A DNA stretch of 64,000 bases, from the NCBI GenBank assembly GCA_013407085.1, contig JACCGJ010016162.1, forward strand, positions 1 to 64,000, in the 5' to 3' direction. Below the pieces are notes generated by a model that searched no databases, had not been told where the DNA came from, and saw only the letters and a list, made by a program, of their open reading frames with translations. Numbering within the stretch: position 1 is the first letter of the stretch; every line of letters begins with the position of its first letter. This stretch comes from Atriophallophorus winterbourni. Taxonomy: Eukaryota; Platyhelminthes; Trematoda; Plagiorchiida; Microphallidae. The translations under genes were made by a program, and so were the position numbers. Shown here in pieces: positions 37,339-47,913 of this stretch.

Positions 37339-38713
37339 GTGCATACGAGTGTTGTTCCCCCGACAGCGAAAACAAGCCACCTTGACCTCTGCGCCAAGTG
37401 CATGGACCCGGTAATCGGTAATAGTGCTTTGGTAAATTGTAATTTTTGTAACTTACATGTGCACGTGGCCTGTGATAAGAATTTAACTGATGAATGTGTG
37501 CGCATCGTGAATGATGAAAATCTTCCGTCCGTTTGCTATTTCTGTAACGCCTGTAGGGATTCAATCGTGAATGGTGATCGCGAGCCTACAAAATCTTTCG
37601 CTGAAAACGAGGCTAACACAATTGGGAATAGATTGTCGATAATGGAAAAGGAACTAGACAGTTTGAATATTACCCTACAACCAATAATCGCATCTTAAAC
37701 TTTTGAATTGAATAATCGATTACGCTCGACCTCACCACCGCAGTCTGCTTCTAAAAAGCTTAAATTACGCGACACTGAAGTGATACTCAAAAAGGCTTTG
37801 AAGCAGAAACCGTCTACGTCGAACGCTTCTTTGGCCAAAGCTGCCACGAAAAATACTCCGCTTAATATTATCTGCACCGATTCGGCACCAACTGAAACGC
37901 TCCCGGTGGTAAAAAAAATCATACAGAGAAATGCTTTCGCGGTCGACCTCCGCTGCACAATCTGAGCCTGACACACTAAACCTAAATCAAAAAGCCTCAC
38001 ATTCTATGAAGAATATCCGGACACGCGACAAGCATTCTCATTCGTTAAGCGTAATATGTACGAATGTCAAAGAGTCCGGCGAGAGCTTGTTAGATAGAAA
38101 ACACAAACACGACCTCGATATATGGTCTCAAATTTGTCAACAATTGCAAATTGAGCCTGTTACCCCTGAAAAATTAATTCGTCTAACTCGCCATTCCACC
38201 TCACCTCATAGTGATCAACCTCGGTTACTAAGAGTTACACTGAAGTGCGAGGCTGATATCGAAAACATTCTGCTAAATTCGTACCGACTAAAGACGGATC
38301 CGAATTCAAATTGCCGGATATATCCTGATGTGCCATGGTGGTAACGGAAGGGTGCCTCAAACATTAAGGAAAAAACGTTATCGCGGAGTATGGTTCTACT
38401 TGTAGTACCAGAAAATACCACTGAAGCATAGGGACAGGAAACAGCAGATCATGACTTCAAGCAGTGGCGTTACATTGCGTCTTCGCTTAATATTTCTAAC
38501 GTTGTGATCACTGACACTTTCCGGGTGCCTTTTTCAATAAACTATAAAGGAGACGGACCGAAACCTCTCAGGATTACCTTTTTAACTAGCGACATGGCTG
38601 AATTTGTCAAGTCCGAATGGAAAAAAGCAAAACGTGCTTTACCGAAAGACATTAGACTTTGTCCACCGAGACCAAGTACCATGAGTGAGACACACTCGCG
38701 GCTGGGGCGGTAG
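37339..38713 (+). pseudogene. LINE ORF1: PHD-type zinc finger and RRM-like region
   Basis: The first part (37390-37562) has CAKC, then CNFCNLHVHVAC, then CYFCNAC. This Cys4-His-Cys3-like spacing matches the PHD finger known from CR1-family ORF1 proteins. A Lys/Ser-rich linker follows. After a frame change near 37925 comes a domain with SLSVICTNVKES and QPRLLRVTL, and a second half with PLRITFLTSDMAEFVKSEWK. The same domain occurs in the minus-strand element at 51.2-51.9 kb. Breaks: stops at 37696 (TAA), 38342 (TAA) and 38429 (TAG) and one frameshift. ORF1 ends at 38713 and overlaps the ORF2 frame (open from 38685) by 29 bp. The start codon is unclear. Confidence 0.7.
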
Positions 38714-38944
38714 ACGGCAGCGTTCCCACCGAAACGGAAGCAATCAATACATCAAAAAACGTAGTGGGTCCGGCTCAAACCGAGTCGGACCGAGTACATC
38801 ATACACGGAACAAAATGTTGATTCAAACTGTTGGAGCGCAATAACTAGCCCACAAGTCACACCCTTACGAGCACTTACTGTTAAGCCAGATCTGGCATCA
38901 CATTGTCCTACCCCTTACCTCATATCACCTGATTCATCGCTACA

Positions 38945-39620
38945 CCGAGTCGTATCGATCAAATGTATATATACTAATGCTCAATGTTTAGTCAACAAGC
39001 TGGCAGAACTTATTGATATCTGTGTACAACAGTCCCCTGACCTTATTGCTGTGACGGAAACTTGGTATCAGCCCAGTATGACGGACAGTGAACTCTCAAT
39101 CCCTAATATGACACTTTTTCGTCATGACCGTGATGGCCCGGGAGGCGGCGTTGCATTGTATTATCACAAGCGCCTCAATGTTAATATCATTGCAGATACT
39201 GATCTTTCACTCACAGACACGCTGTGGTGTTCACTTGACCTGGAATCTGGTGAGAGCTGTACAATTGGGGTTATATATCGCTCACCAACTTCGACCGTCG
39301 ATCATAATGATGTGTCAGTTGAAAGACTTCAGCGCATCAGCGCTCGGCCACATGCTCAAATATTGATTATGGGGGATTTCAACCTCCCGCAGCTATACTC
39401 GAGAAATCAACACCCAATTACCTCACTGGAACACAAATTTCAAGATGTATTTGATCTAGTCCCCCTGTACAATCACGTTTGCAACCACACACGAATGCGA
39501 GGGACAGACCAGCCCTCTGTTTTGGACCTAGTTTTGACTTCCAACGAATAAGCTATTGAATAAGTACACTATGAAGCTCCATTGGGACGGAGTGACCATG
39601 TGATGCTCGTGTTCGATTAT
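38945..39620 (+). pseudogene. LINE ORF2: APE-type endonuclease domain
   Basis: In order: IKCIYTNAQCLVNKLAEL (Asn site), DLIAVTETWYQP (catalytic Glu), DGPGGGVALYYHK, GVIYRSPTS, ILIMGDFNLPQ (GDFN catalytic motif), PSVLDLVLTSNE and, after two TAA codons, GRSDHVMLVFDY (terminal SDH catalytic motif). All key motifs of the endonuclease that nicks target DNA in CR1-like LINEs are kept. Confidence 0.85.
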
Positions 39621-40256
39621 GTCTGCAGTGCATCGAGACACAGTGACGAATCTAAAATCATCCGTAGAGTCGACTTTTGGAGACTCAAAGAAGCACTTTG
39701 TGAGGTGAATGATGTTCAACTTGATTCTAGTGACTCAAATACACATTACAACTCTCTGATAAACTACCTTCAGATGCAAATCCAGTCGAAATCTCGATAT
39801 ATTCAGAGGAAAGATGTCCACACCCTCCGTTTCTCTGTTCGCAGCAGAACTAGAAAATGGATTTCATTGAAAAGGCGTGCTTGGGTTTCTCATTGCAATA
39901 ACGTCACCCCTACATCTTGGCTACAATTTTGCAGAATACGTAACAGAGTCACCACCCTAATTCGGCAGGACAAAAAACAGTACCAGCAACATATGGTGGA
40001 ACGAATGGAAGCGAATCCAAAACTATTGTACAAAATTGTGAATGACAGAACCAAAGTTAAACCAGGTGTTTTCCCGATCATGACAGAAGAAGGTTTGACT
40101 GTCACAGTCCAAGAGACGGCGGATGTGCTTGCGTGCTTTTACTCTCAAGTCTACTGCCCTAAAAAGCAATTATTGCATCATGAATTATCAAACACTGTAG
40201 AACCACTAACTGAGCCCGTGATCGATCAACTGGTGGTAGAGCGACACTAACGTCGA

Positions 40257-41153
40257 TTGAATACAAAGAAATCTCCCGGGGAGGACAATATTACCCCAGC
40301 GATTCTTCATGTGTGTTATAGAGAGCTTTCAAATAGCTTAGCGGCGGTTTTCATCCAGAGTCTTGGTGAAGGTTGTGTACCTTTGGCTTGGAAAGCGGGT
40401 GTGGTAACACCAATTTATAAAGGTGGCAGTCGTTCTGACGCAGCAAATTACAGACCTGTAACGATGCTACCATGTATTTTAAAAATTATGGAGCGCATTA
40501 TATCTGAATGTATTGTGGGTCAGCTTGAAGCACGAGGTCTTTTGTCAGCAGCACAACACGGGTTCCGCCGGACCAGATCTTGTCTTTCGAATTTACTGAT
40601 CACACTAAATGATTGGACGATGTCGCTCGATCAAGGCTATACGGTACATGCTTGTTATATTGATATTTCAAAGGCTTTTGACAAGGTCGACCACAGCTTG
40701 CTTCTGCAAAAGCTAGTGCGATATGGAATAACAGGTAACTTACTATCGTGGCTAACAGATTATCTGACCGATCGGCACGTGCGATTTCGCATTGACGGAG
40801 TATTGTCGAAAAGTATCGATGTCACGAGCGGGGTGCCTCAAGGTTCAGTGCTCGGACCTATTCTTTTCCTGTTATATATAAATGATATAACTGAAATAGT
40901 GCGATGCAAGCTCGTTCTTTTTGCAGATGACATTAAAATATGGAAGCAAATCCGATCTAATGAAGATTGTTTAATGCTGCAAAACGACTTGGATGCTCTG
41001 TATCGCTGGTCTCTAGAGAATCAAATGCCTTTCAGCCTACGTAAATGTCATATGTTACAGCTTGGCCGTAACTGCGAATATACATACCATCTAGGCCACG
41101 ATATCCTAAATTGGACCACCGCTGAAAAAGGACCTCGGAATTTGGATTACTAA
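40257..41153 (+). pseudogene. LINE ORF2: reverse transcriptase domain
   Basis: 298 codons open. Motifs in order: KSPGEDNITPAIL, GVVTPIYKGGSRSDAANYRP, AQHGFRRTRSCLSN, ACYIDISKAFDKVDH (motif A), SGVPQGSVLGPILFLLYIND (motif B) and LVLFADDIKIW (motif C with intact FADD). The frame then shifts and the C-terminal part continues in another frame from about 41165, with RILNTNIHPTMDYLIPAWAP, to YFFSVPICFLCNALPRDVV and a stop at 41732-41734. The linker upstream (39582-40250) is in the same frame and separated by one TAA. Confidence 0.9.
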
Positions 41154-41869
41154 TAACCTGAAACCGAGTATGCATTGTAGAAACGTGTTTAATCGGGCAT
41201 GTGGTATATTAGGAATCCTGAGAAAAATTTTCGGACGGTTCTCACCCAAAACAATTCCTCGTATTTTGAATACTAACATCCATCCAACGATGGATTATTT
41301 GATCCCTGCCTGGGCACCGTGGTTGCGTAAAGACATCGAGATCTTGGATCGAATATACCACAAAGCTACAAAGTTAGTTGAAGGGATGCAGCGGGTCCCG
41401 TATCAAGAGCGAATGGCCATCCTTGGTTTGCGTGATTTTATACGAAAACGAATGAGGATCGACCTGATTCTGGCTTAAAAGATACTGCGGATCGAAAACC
41501 ATCCGCTTAGCGAACTAATAAAAGTAAACTTCCCTCGAAATACACGCAGTCACGCGTGTTGCCTCGAAATACCGCACTCATGATTTGATTGTCGTCGCTA
41601 TTTCTTCTCTGTGCCTATCTGCTTTCTATGCAATGCGCTACCGCGAGATGTTGTGAATGCAACGACAATTGATGTTTTCAAATCGAAATTGGATTCATAC
41701 GTCAAACAAAACCCTGAATTTGGCCCGGTGTATTGAAGCAACATGAACCAAGAAAAATATTAACAATGTGATTTTGATTAAATTTTTCTTTTTTGCAATA
41801 GTTGTCATCCAATGGTACGTGTAAAGCATTAGCTTTTTATCACCATAAAACCCGCTGAAGTCACGACTA

Positions 41870-42233
41870 TACAGTACTTATTCCCTTCGACTAAACTGTC
41901 GAAGGTATTTTTATTCTGTACGTGTATGCTTCACCAGGAACTCCCTACCCCGTAATGTTGCACATTCACCCAACTTGGATATATTAAAACTGAATTTGGA
42001 CAATTTCATGACGACCAATCCTAACTTCGAACCTATATATTTTACACCATAAAAGCTTTGAACTTCGAAAACAGTTTTTGTCATATGGATTTTTACTTGA
42101 TTCCTGAACTGCTCAGTAAACAAACAAATCCCGTTTTTCTACCCATGTTATTCGTAATTCCCATATTATTCCGTGGTTTTTGTTAAACTACATGCTTTTT
42201 AGACCATTAAAATTGAGTTGAATTGAATTGAAC
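41870..42233 (+). mobile_element. CR1-like LINE 3' end with TTGAA tail
   Basis: Across frameshifts the plus strand reads the terminal block as FYSVRVCFTRNSLPRNVAHS, then LDNFMTTNPNFEPIY, parallel to 451-575 at the left edge of the window. The 3' UTR ends in TGCTTTTTAGACCATTAAAA followed by TTGAG-TTGAATTGAATTGAA at 42213-42233. It may be the 3' part of the RT fragment at 36.5-37.1 kb, split by the insertion of the 37.1-41.7-kb element. Confidence 0.7.
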
Positions 42234-43480
42234 TGGTAAATTTTGTGTAGCAAACCACTTAATGACCATTTTGATATCCTCAAGATGATCCTGTTCATCA
42301 TGTGATCCGATAAACTTGACGTCATCCGCAAAAATATAGCAGGGACACTTAAACAACACTGCTAAATCATCGATGAAAATGAGGAAGAGTATTAGTCCGA
42401 GTATGGAACCATGTGGGACAACAATAACAACTTTTACTTTCGACGAATACATACTGACTATGCTAACGCGAGAGAATCTATTGCTTGAAAAGCCTATTAC
42501 CCACTTCTTCAGAAGACCATCGATACCCATATAACCCAGTTTGGTTGCAAGCAATTTGTAGTTTACCGAATCAAAGGCCTTGTAAAAGTCCAAGTAAACA
42601 ATTTCAAATTGTTGGCCCTCATATAGCCTCATGGTGACCTCATTTAGAAAACACAAGAGGTTTGTTAGGCACGACTTCCCGTTAAGGAAGCCGTGCTGAG
42701 CAGATTTCAGCAACAAGCAATCAACTAGATGATGACAGATCATATCCAAAAATAAGTTTCCCAAGGATTTCATAAAGGTTTGTACGAAGACATACATGTC
42801 ATTAATTACAAACTTAGGACAGCTTGCCACCTTTATGTATTGGAATCACATCAGCCAGCTTTTAAATACTCGGGATATATCCATGTTGCAAGAAAGTGTT
42901 AAAAAGGTGACCCACAGTTTCTGCTAGTATTGGCGCCAGGTTCGTTATATTTTGAAGGTGAACGTCGCCAGGGCCAGCAGATTTATGGGGTTTTTTATGC
43001 AGGAGCTCGTTAAACCTCATCATCAGTGAAGGATAACTCCTCGAATGGAGTAATGAAATCTGGCCTTTTGATGACTGGCATGTTAAGCTGATCTATTTGG
43101 TGATCAAGCATCTGAACAGACTGGAAATGTTTGAGAAAGACCGAAGCCATTTCTTAATCTGAAACTATTTGGGGTCCGTTTCATGCTGAATGTTGCCAAT
43201 CCAATCTCGCGTTTTGCCTTTGTATTGGACATAACTATAATAACGTTTCGGGCACTGCTTTATATTGCACGCCAACCGTGATTCAAAGTCACGTTGTGCC
43301 TTTCGTTGGATTCCCGCAGCCTTATTTAGTACCATTTTATACCTTGTCCAGGACCATTTTGTCTAATAAGCTTTTTTATTTTTCCAGGCACGGTCCTGCA
43401 TTCTAATCATCAGTCGCATCGCAGGTGTCCACCACTGTGGCTTCTTGCGTCGCTTGTCGTGCACAAAAGGAGCAAACCTA
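42234..43480 (-). mobile_element. LINE of a third lineage: linker and RT fragment
   Basis: From about 43480 leftward: KRRKKPQWWTPAMRLMIRMQ, KRYYSYVQYKGKTRDWIGN, then HKKPHKSAGPGDVHLQNITN (RT domain 1), then an open frame (42207-42830) with KSAQHGFLNGKSCLTNLL, FEIVYLDFYKAFDSVNYKLL (motif A), VVPHGSILGLILFLIFIDDL (motif B) and CYIFADDVKFIG (motif C, intact). It ends abruptly at the TTGAA tail of the opposing element, so its own 3' end is missing. Sequence differs clearly from the 37-41 kb lineage. Confidence 0.8.
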
Positions 43481-44575
43481 TCTTACAATATAGACACACA
43501 GAGGTGTAGAAGATGTCAGGTTGTTATCATAAATTTGGTAACCCGTAAGATCGAATTCGACGCAAATGTGTGAAGCATATACACAAAAATATAATGCTCA
43601 AACAGCAAACCAACAAAGCATATACATCTGTAGTTTTTCTTGCATTTTTCAAATGATTTCTCAACCGTTATAATATAACTCTACATGTGAATAGAACTCT
43701 ACCATAATTTCCGCTATGCTGGGTGCTCAACATCATACTTTCTAAGAATTATTAGCGAGTGATTCACTTTTATTTAACTTCAGCTCAGCGCATCATAACT
43801 TGTGTTAATATAGTTGAATTCAGTGCCTTCCTACAGCTAATACTTTGAGGAATGTTTTTTTCTGGATATCATAGGTAGGTTCTATTTGCTGCAATGTTTT
43901 CACATTTTTTCACGGTATTTGAAATTTTCATGAGAAATTTATCAAAATATTTGATAACAAGTGGCTACAAAATATCTGAATGTCGAAAATATTCTTGATT
44001 AGAAGGTCTATGTGGTAGTGTTTGATAATATTCTTTTACAGCTATTTTATTATGTATCCTAATTTCTAGTTGTCTTAATATCGACTGATAAAAGTTTTAG
44101 GAAATTAATGAAATTTCCTGGTTCACTTGCCAAAAAATCCATATCTACGAATTTGACGAAACAACGACATTTTTTAGTTGATTCCTAGAAGCGATTTGTC
44201 GATTTATCCCATGTGGATGGATCATAATTTCACTCAAATTGTTTCACACTACATTTGGAAGAAAATATCATCACAGCTTTTACAATATTCATTAAAGTGA
44301 CGTCAATGGTGGCACTTTTCCAATCGATTTTTATTCAAAAACGTATACTATGAAACAACTGAAGTGGAATACTGTGAAGTAATTGTTATTTCGAAATTTT
44401 GCAGATATATGTGCTTTGCGTAAACATAAAAATATATTAAGTGGTAGTAATTGCGTGAAGATTGAAGGGCATAACCTGCGGTTATTCACGATGCTTGAAT
44501 CCTGAAATTGGCTATGAATTTTGCCGTGCGTTGCGAGATGTAGTCTAACTGTCGTATTTCACTTAGGGTGTACTA
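43481..44575. other. No gene seen
   Basis: AT-rich, T-heavy on the plus strand, without ORFs or repeats recognised. Confidence 0.5.
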
Positions 44576-45690
44576 CTCAGAGGCCGAGGATAGCGCGTAG
44601 ATCAATGGCTTGGGATTTATGAGTATCTCAAATTTACGTCCTTTCAACAGGTGACGAAAAAGTTCAATACATAGATGCACCGGCATGAATTCGCGACCAA
44701 ACGTAATATAGTTTTGCTTTGCGGGTTGTAGCTTCTTTGAGAAAAAAGCGACTGGTACTGAGTTGCCGTTCTTTCCATGTTGTAGCACGCCACCACCAGC
44801 AACAAAGGATGAATCTGTCAAAAGCGTGAGTGTGCTTTGTGGATAGGTGTGTGCTAGCAACACAATTTCGCCAACTTCCTGCTTGATATTCTGAAAAGCT
44901 GTTCTACCTGACTCGTCCGCTCGGAACAGCTTTTTTCAAGCTTTAGTAGGTCCGTCATGGGTTGGCATAGCTCTGAACACTTTGGGATAAAGCGGCAATA
45001 GTAATGGACCATGCCAAAAACCTACAAAGCTTGGTGAGTAAGTCAGGCAATAGAAACTTTATAATGGCGTCAATTTTATCGCTTAATACCCTCAGAGTTG
45101 ACGTGATGGCTGAGAAAATCGATGGAATCCTGTCCGAGTTGCGTCTTGGAAGAATTGATGGCCACCTCGTAATGATGTGAGCGTTCGAACAGTAGTTTGA
45201 AGTTTTGTATGTGTTCCTCGGGGGAACGACTAGCAACCAGTACGTCGTCGATGTAGACGAATACGAAATCCAGTCCATGCTTAACCTGGTCCATTAAACG
45301 TTGGATAGTTTGCGAAGCGTTGCGCAGTTCAAATTTCATGCGTACAAACTCAAAGAGACCGAATGTTGCGGTCAATGCAGTTTTAAGCACGTCCACTGGG
45401 TGTATCGGACTTTGGTTACGCACGAACAAGATCTATCTCGCTAAACAGTCGCTTATGATGCAGGAACATGGATAAATCATTAAAATGCGGGATTGAATAC
45501 CTATCCGGGTTCGTGAGCTTATTCAGAGCTCCATAATCCCTGCAAGTTCTCCAGTCGTTAACTATCTTCTTAGGAACAATGTGTAGTGGACTCGCCCACG
45601 TGCTGTTGAAAGGGCAGATATTTTCCGTTTGCAACATACGCCCGAAATCACTTCGATCGATGTTGACCTTATAATAGAATAGAGAAAAGT
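44576..45690 (-). mobile_element. Ty3/gypsy (CsRn1-type) pol fragment: RT and RNase H
   Basis: From 45690 leftward in three frames: FGRMLQTENICPFNSTWASP, LHIVPKKIVNDWRTCRDYGA (RT N-terminus), LFSEIDLVRA (motif A), TFGLFEFVRMKFELRNASQT, FVFVYIDDVLVASRSPEEH (motif C, catalytic YIDD intact), then a frame change, FLLPDLLTKLCRFLAWS, and an RNase H with LTLLTDSSFVAGGGVLQHG and PVAFFSKKLQPAKQNYITFG. The wording closely follows the CsRn1 group of Ty3/gypsy elements known from liver flukes. LTRs, gag, protease and integrase are not seen, and the frame is broken several times. This is an internal fragment of a dead element. Confidence 0.85.
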
Positions 45691-46745
45691 GCAGTGCTCT
45701 TGTTCGCTGCCTGTTGATGTTCTCGCTTCGGCGGTACAAATATAAACGAAAAACACACTTTATTTTCTTTTTAACCCATTAAAACTTTGAATTACTTTTT
45801 GTTGTTAATGTAATGTATTTTGCTTTGAACTTTGAATCCTCTTTTTAGTTGATTCGCGCTATTTGATTTTTTAAACTAATCGGGCGACGAAGATTAATCA
45901 ATATACACGTGGAGCTGACAGATTTTCAAATCACGTTAGCGAAAGATAGAGTAAATAGAAGTGTACAATAATAAATGTGTAGAGACACAGGTCTTCTAAA
46001 TTATTTAATCTAAAATAAAATCTATTCTATTTTTGATCTATCGGAGAAGTCATTATATTTGAGTTCAACGAGGCATGAGATAACTACAACATCAAACCAG
46101 ACTAAATTGAAGAAGCTAAAGGCGAGTGGAATATTTTAAGAATCACTACATTTAATTTACCAGAAATATTTTTTGCCAGATGCCACTGTTACATTAGTTG
46201 ATAAAATAAAGTCTGAAGTTTAATGTGGGATACGATAAATGAAGATTGATAATGGATGTCAGCTTATCCATTTAAGTTATCAAGGACATTAGAATACGTG
46301 ATTTTGAGGCGTGTCCCGTAAATTGGCCACAGTGTTCAACTGCAATCACTGTAAGTGGGTTTCGAAATAAAATGCTTACTATTAAACGCTGCCCATCGCA
46401 CTAACCCAAACAAGTCGTTATGGTTATGAAATTTTCACTCAATTGAACAAAATAAGCTGATAAATTACGTATATAAATGTTTTTTAGTGTAATATGTTTT
46501 GTCCGAAAAATACACCTTTTAGAAAAACGACAAAAAATAAATTCATATGTGATAAATTAAGCGATTTTTACATAACGTATTCCAACGATAGAAATTCTGG
46601 ATGCTGGATAGGCCGTTAACTAGTTACAGTCATGCAGAGTGAACTGAAGTGAATGCTGTTTTCTCTAGCTCGTAAACTAAAACATCGATATCCCTTTTAT
46701 TCACATATTTCTAAATCTGGATTTACGGGAGTATATTCCAGATAT
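45691..46745. other. No gene seen
   Basis: A 22-bp piece at 45772-45794 (ACCCATTAAAACTTTGAATT) resembles the 3' end of the LINE at 672-700. Otherwise AT-rich DNA without signatures. Confidence 0.45.
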
Positions 46746-46990
46746 ATTCAATTCAATTCAATTCAATTCAATTCAATGGTCTAAAAAGCACATAGCTTTA
46801 CAAAAACCACAGAATAATATGCGATTGTAGATCATTGGCTAGTTTTTTATTAGTGTCAAACTTTTAATTTGTATTCAAAGTGCAATTGAAATCTAGTCAT
46901 GTATTTTTAATGCACGAGAAGAAAGTAACTTATTCTTTCGAACACGATTATAATGTATACAAGATCGCATGTCAATCACGCAAAATACAG
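46746..46990 (-). mobile_element. Short CR1-like LINE 3' end with TTGAA tail
   Basis: Reading leftward, the 3' UTR has CTGTGGTTTTTGTAAAGC and TGCTTTTTAGACCATTGAAT, then six TTGAA units at 46746-46776. The same UTR words precede the tail at 42.2 kb on the plus strand and, in weaker form, at 640-690. Upstream coding likeness is faint, so the copy is strongly 5'-truncated. Confidence 0.65.
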
Positions 46991-47051
46991 TGTAGCGGTA
47001 CTCATAGTGCCTGAACCGGAGTAATGGATGTAAACTTGTGATAGTGTTGTC

Positions 47052-47282
47052 ATGTTGTCTGTACAGCAGAAAAGAGAACTAAGAGTACTTGCATTTATTT
47101 TAATTCAAACTCGAGCGGAATACTTGGGGAAGACACCTGCCGTCATTCGGATGTTATATGAAATTGGGCGATCATTCACAGTAGGTACCCGTGAGATATT
47201 TAAAAAAATGTTCCGCGGGATATATGAGAACTTATATGAATACGATTCAATGTGCGGTCAATTAAAGAGAAAGCTGAACTAA
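47052..47282 (+). other. Unrecognised 76-codon open frame
   Basis: Starts with ATG and ends TAA. The peptide is basic and mixed, without low complexity, but has no motif that could be named and no coding neighbour. Probably chance. Confidence 0.12.
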
Positions 47283-47913
47283 ATGTCTCTATTTGTACAA
47301 TTTTAGTCAATATCCGCGGTATGCAAGTATATGATTTCATGATACAAGTTTCATTGATTTATGGTGACAAAAAGCACAGAGCTCGACAGTTAACATAGCA
47401 TAGAAAATATCAGTTCATAAAAGATAAATAACACATAATCATGTTTTGTCATGTATTTATTGCTTCTTTTGCTAGTTCCGGATTGCTGCAACGAATTTGT
47501 TGTTGTCCCCACGCAACATCAGGAAGTGTTTGTGAGGCCGATGCTTTTTAAACTAAACTGAGTAAGGGAGTAAGATATTTTCTACATCTTGGACAGACAG
47601 TATAATACATGCAGCAGGCTGAGTGAGTTTGGGGGTCTAAATAATTGGGTGAACGAAGCATTTTAGGCGGTAATACCTAAGGATTGGCAAAAATCATTCA
47701 ATTGCTTCATGTCATCTGCCTCGTTGCTTTAGCGACAGTGCTGTTGATTCAATGACATTGCTGCAAATTACCGTTAGAACTTCAAATTTTTTCTCCCGGG
47801 TAATTTTCGGATTAAACTCTTCTGTCCTGGCTTATACACATCATTTGTTAATTTAAAACTTTCATTGGCTTCACTACTGGTTCGTTCCGCGGAAATAGTG
47901 GTTGTACCCAGTT
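47283..47913. other. No gene seen
   Basis: Nothing recognised between the open frame at 47.05 kb and the LINE tail at 47.9 kb. Confidence 0.45.

Larger units (their letters stand above)
37111..41740 (+). mobile_element. Nearly full-length CR1-like LINE with PHD-type ORF1
   Basis: CR1-like LINEs copy themselves by target-primed reverse transcription. The order here is leader, ORF1 (zinc finger plus RRM-like region), then ORF2 (APE-type endonuclease, linker, RT, C-terminal block), with the stop at 41732-41734. ORF2 stays in one frame from 38685 to about 41130, broken only by TAA at 39549, 39561 and 40248; a frameshift lies between about 41130 and 41170. Motifs for both enzymes are present. It is flanked by fragments of relatives on both sides. 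No tandem tail was recognised after 41740, so the exact 3' end is uncertain. Now defective, but probably the youngest long LINE here. Confidence 0.88.
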
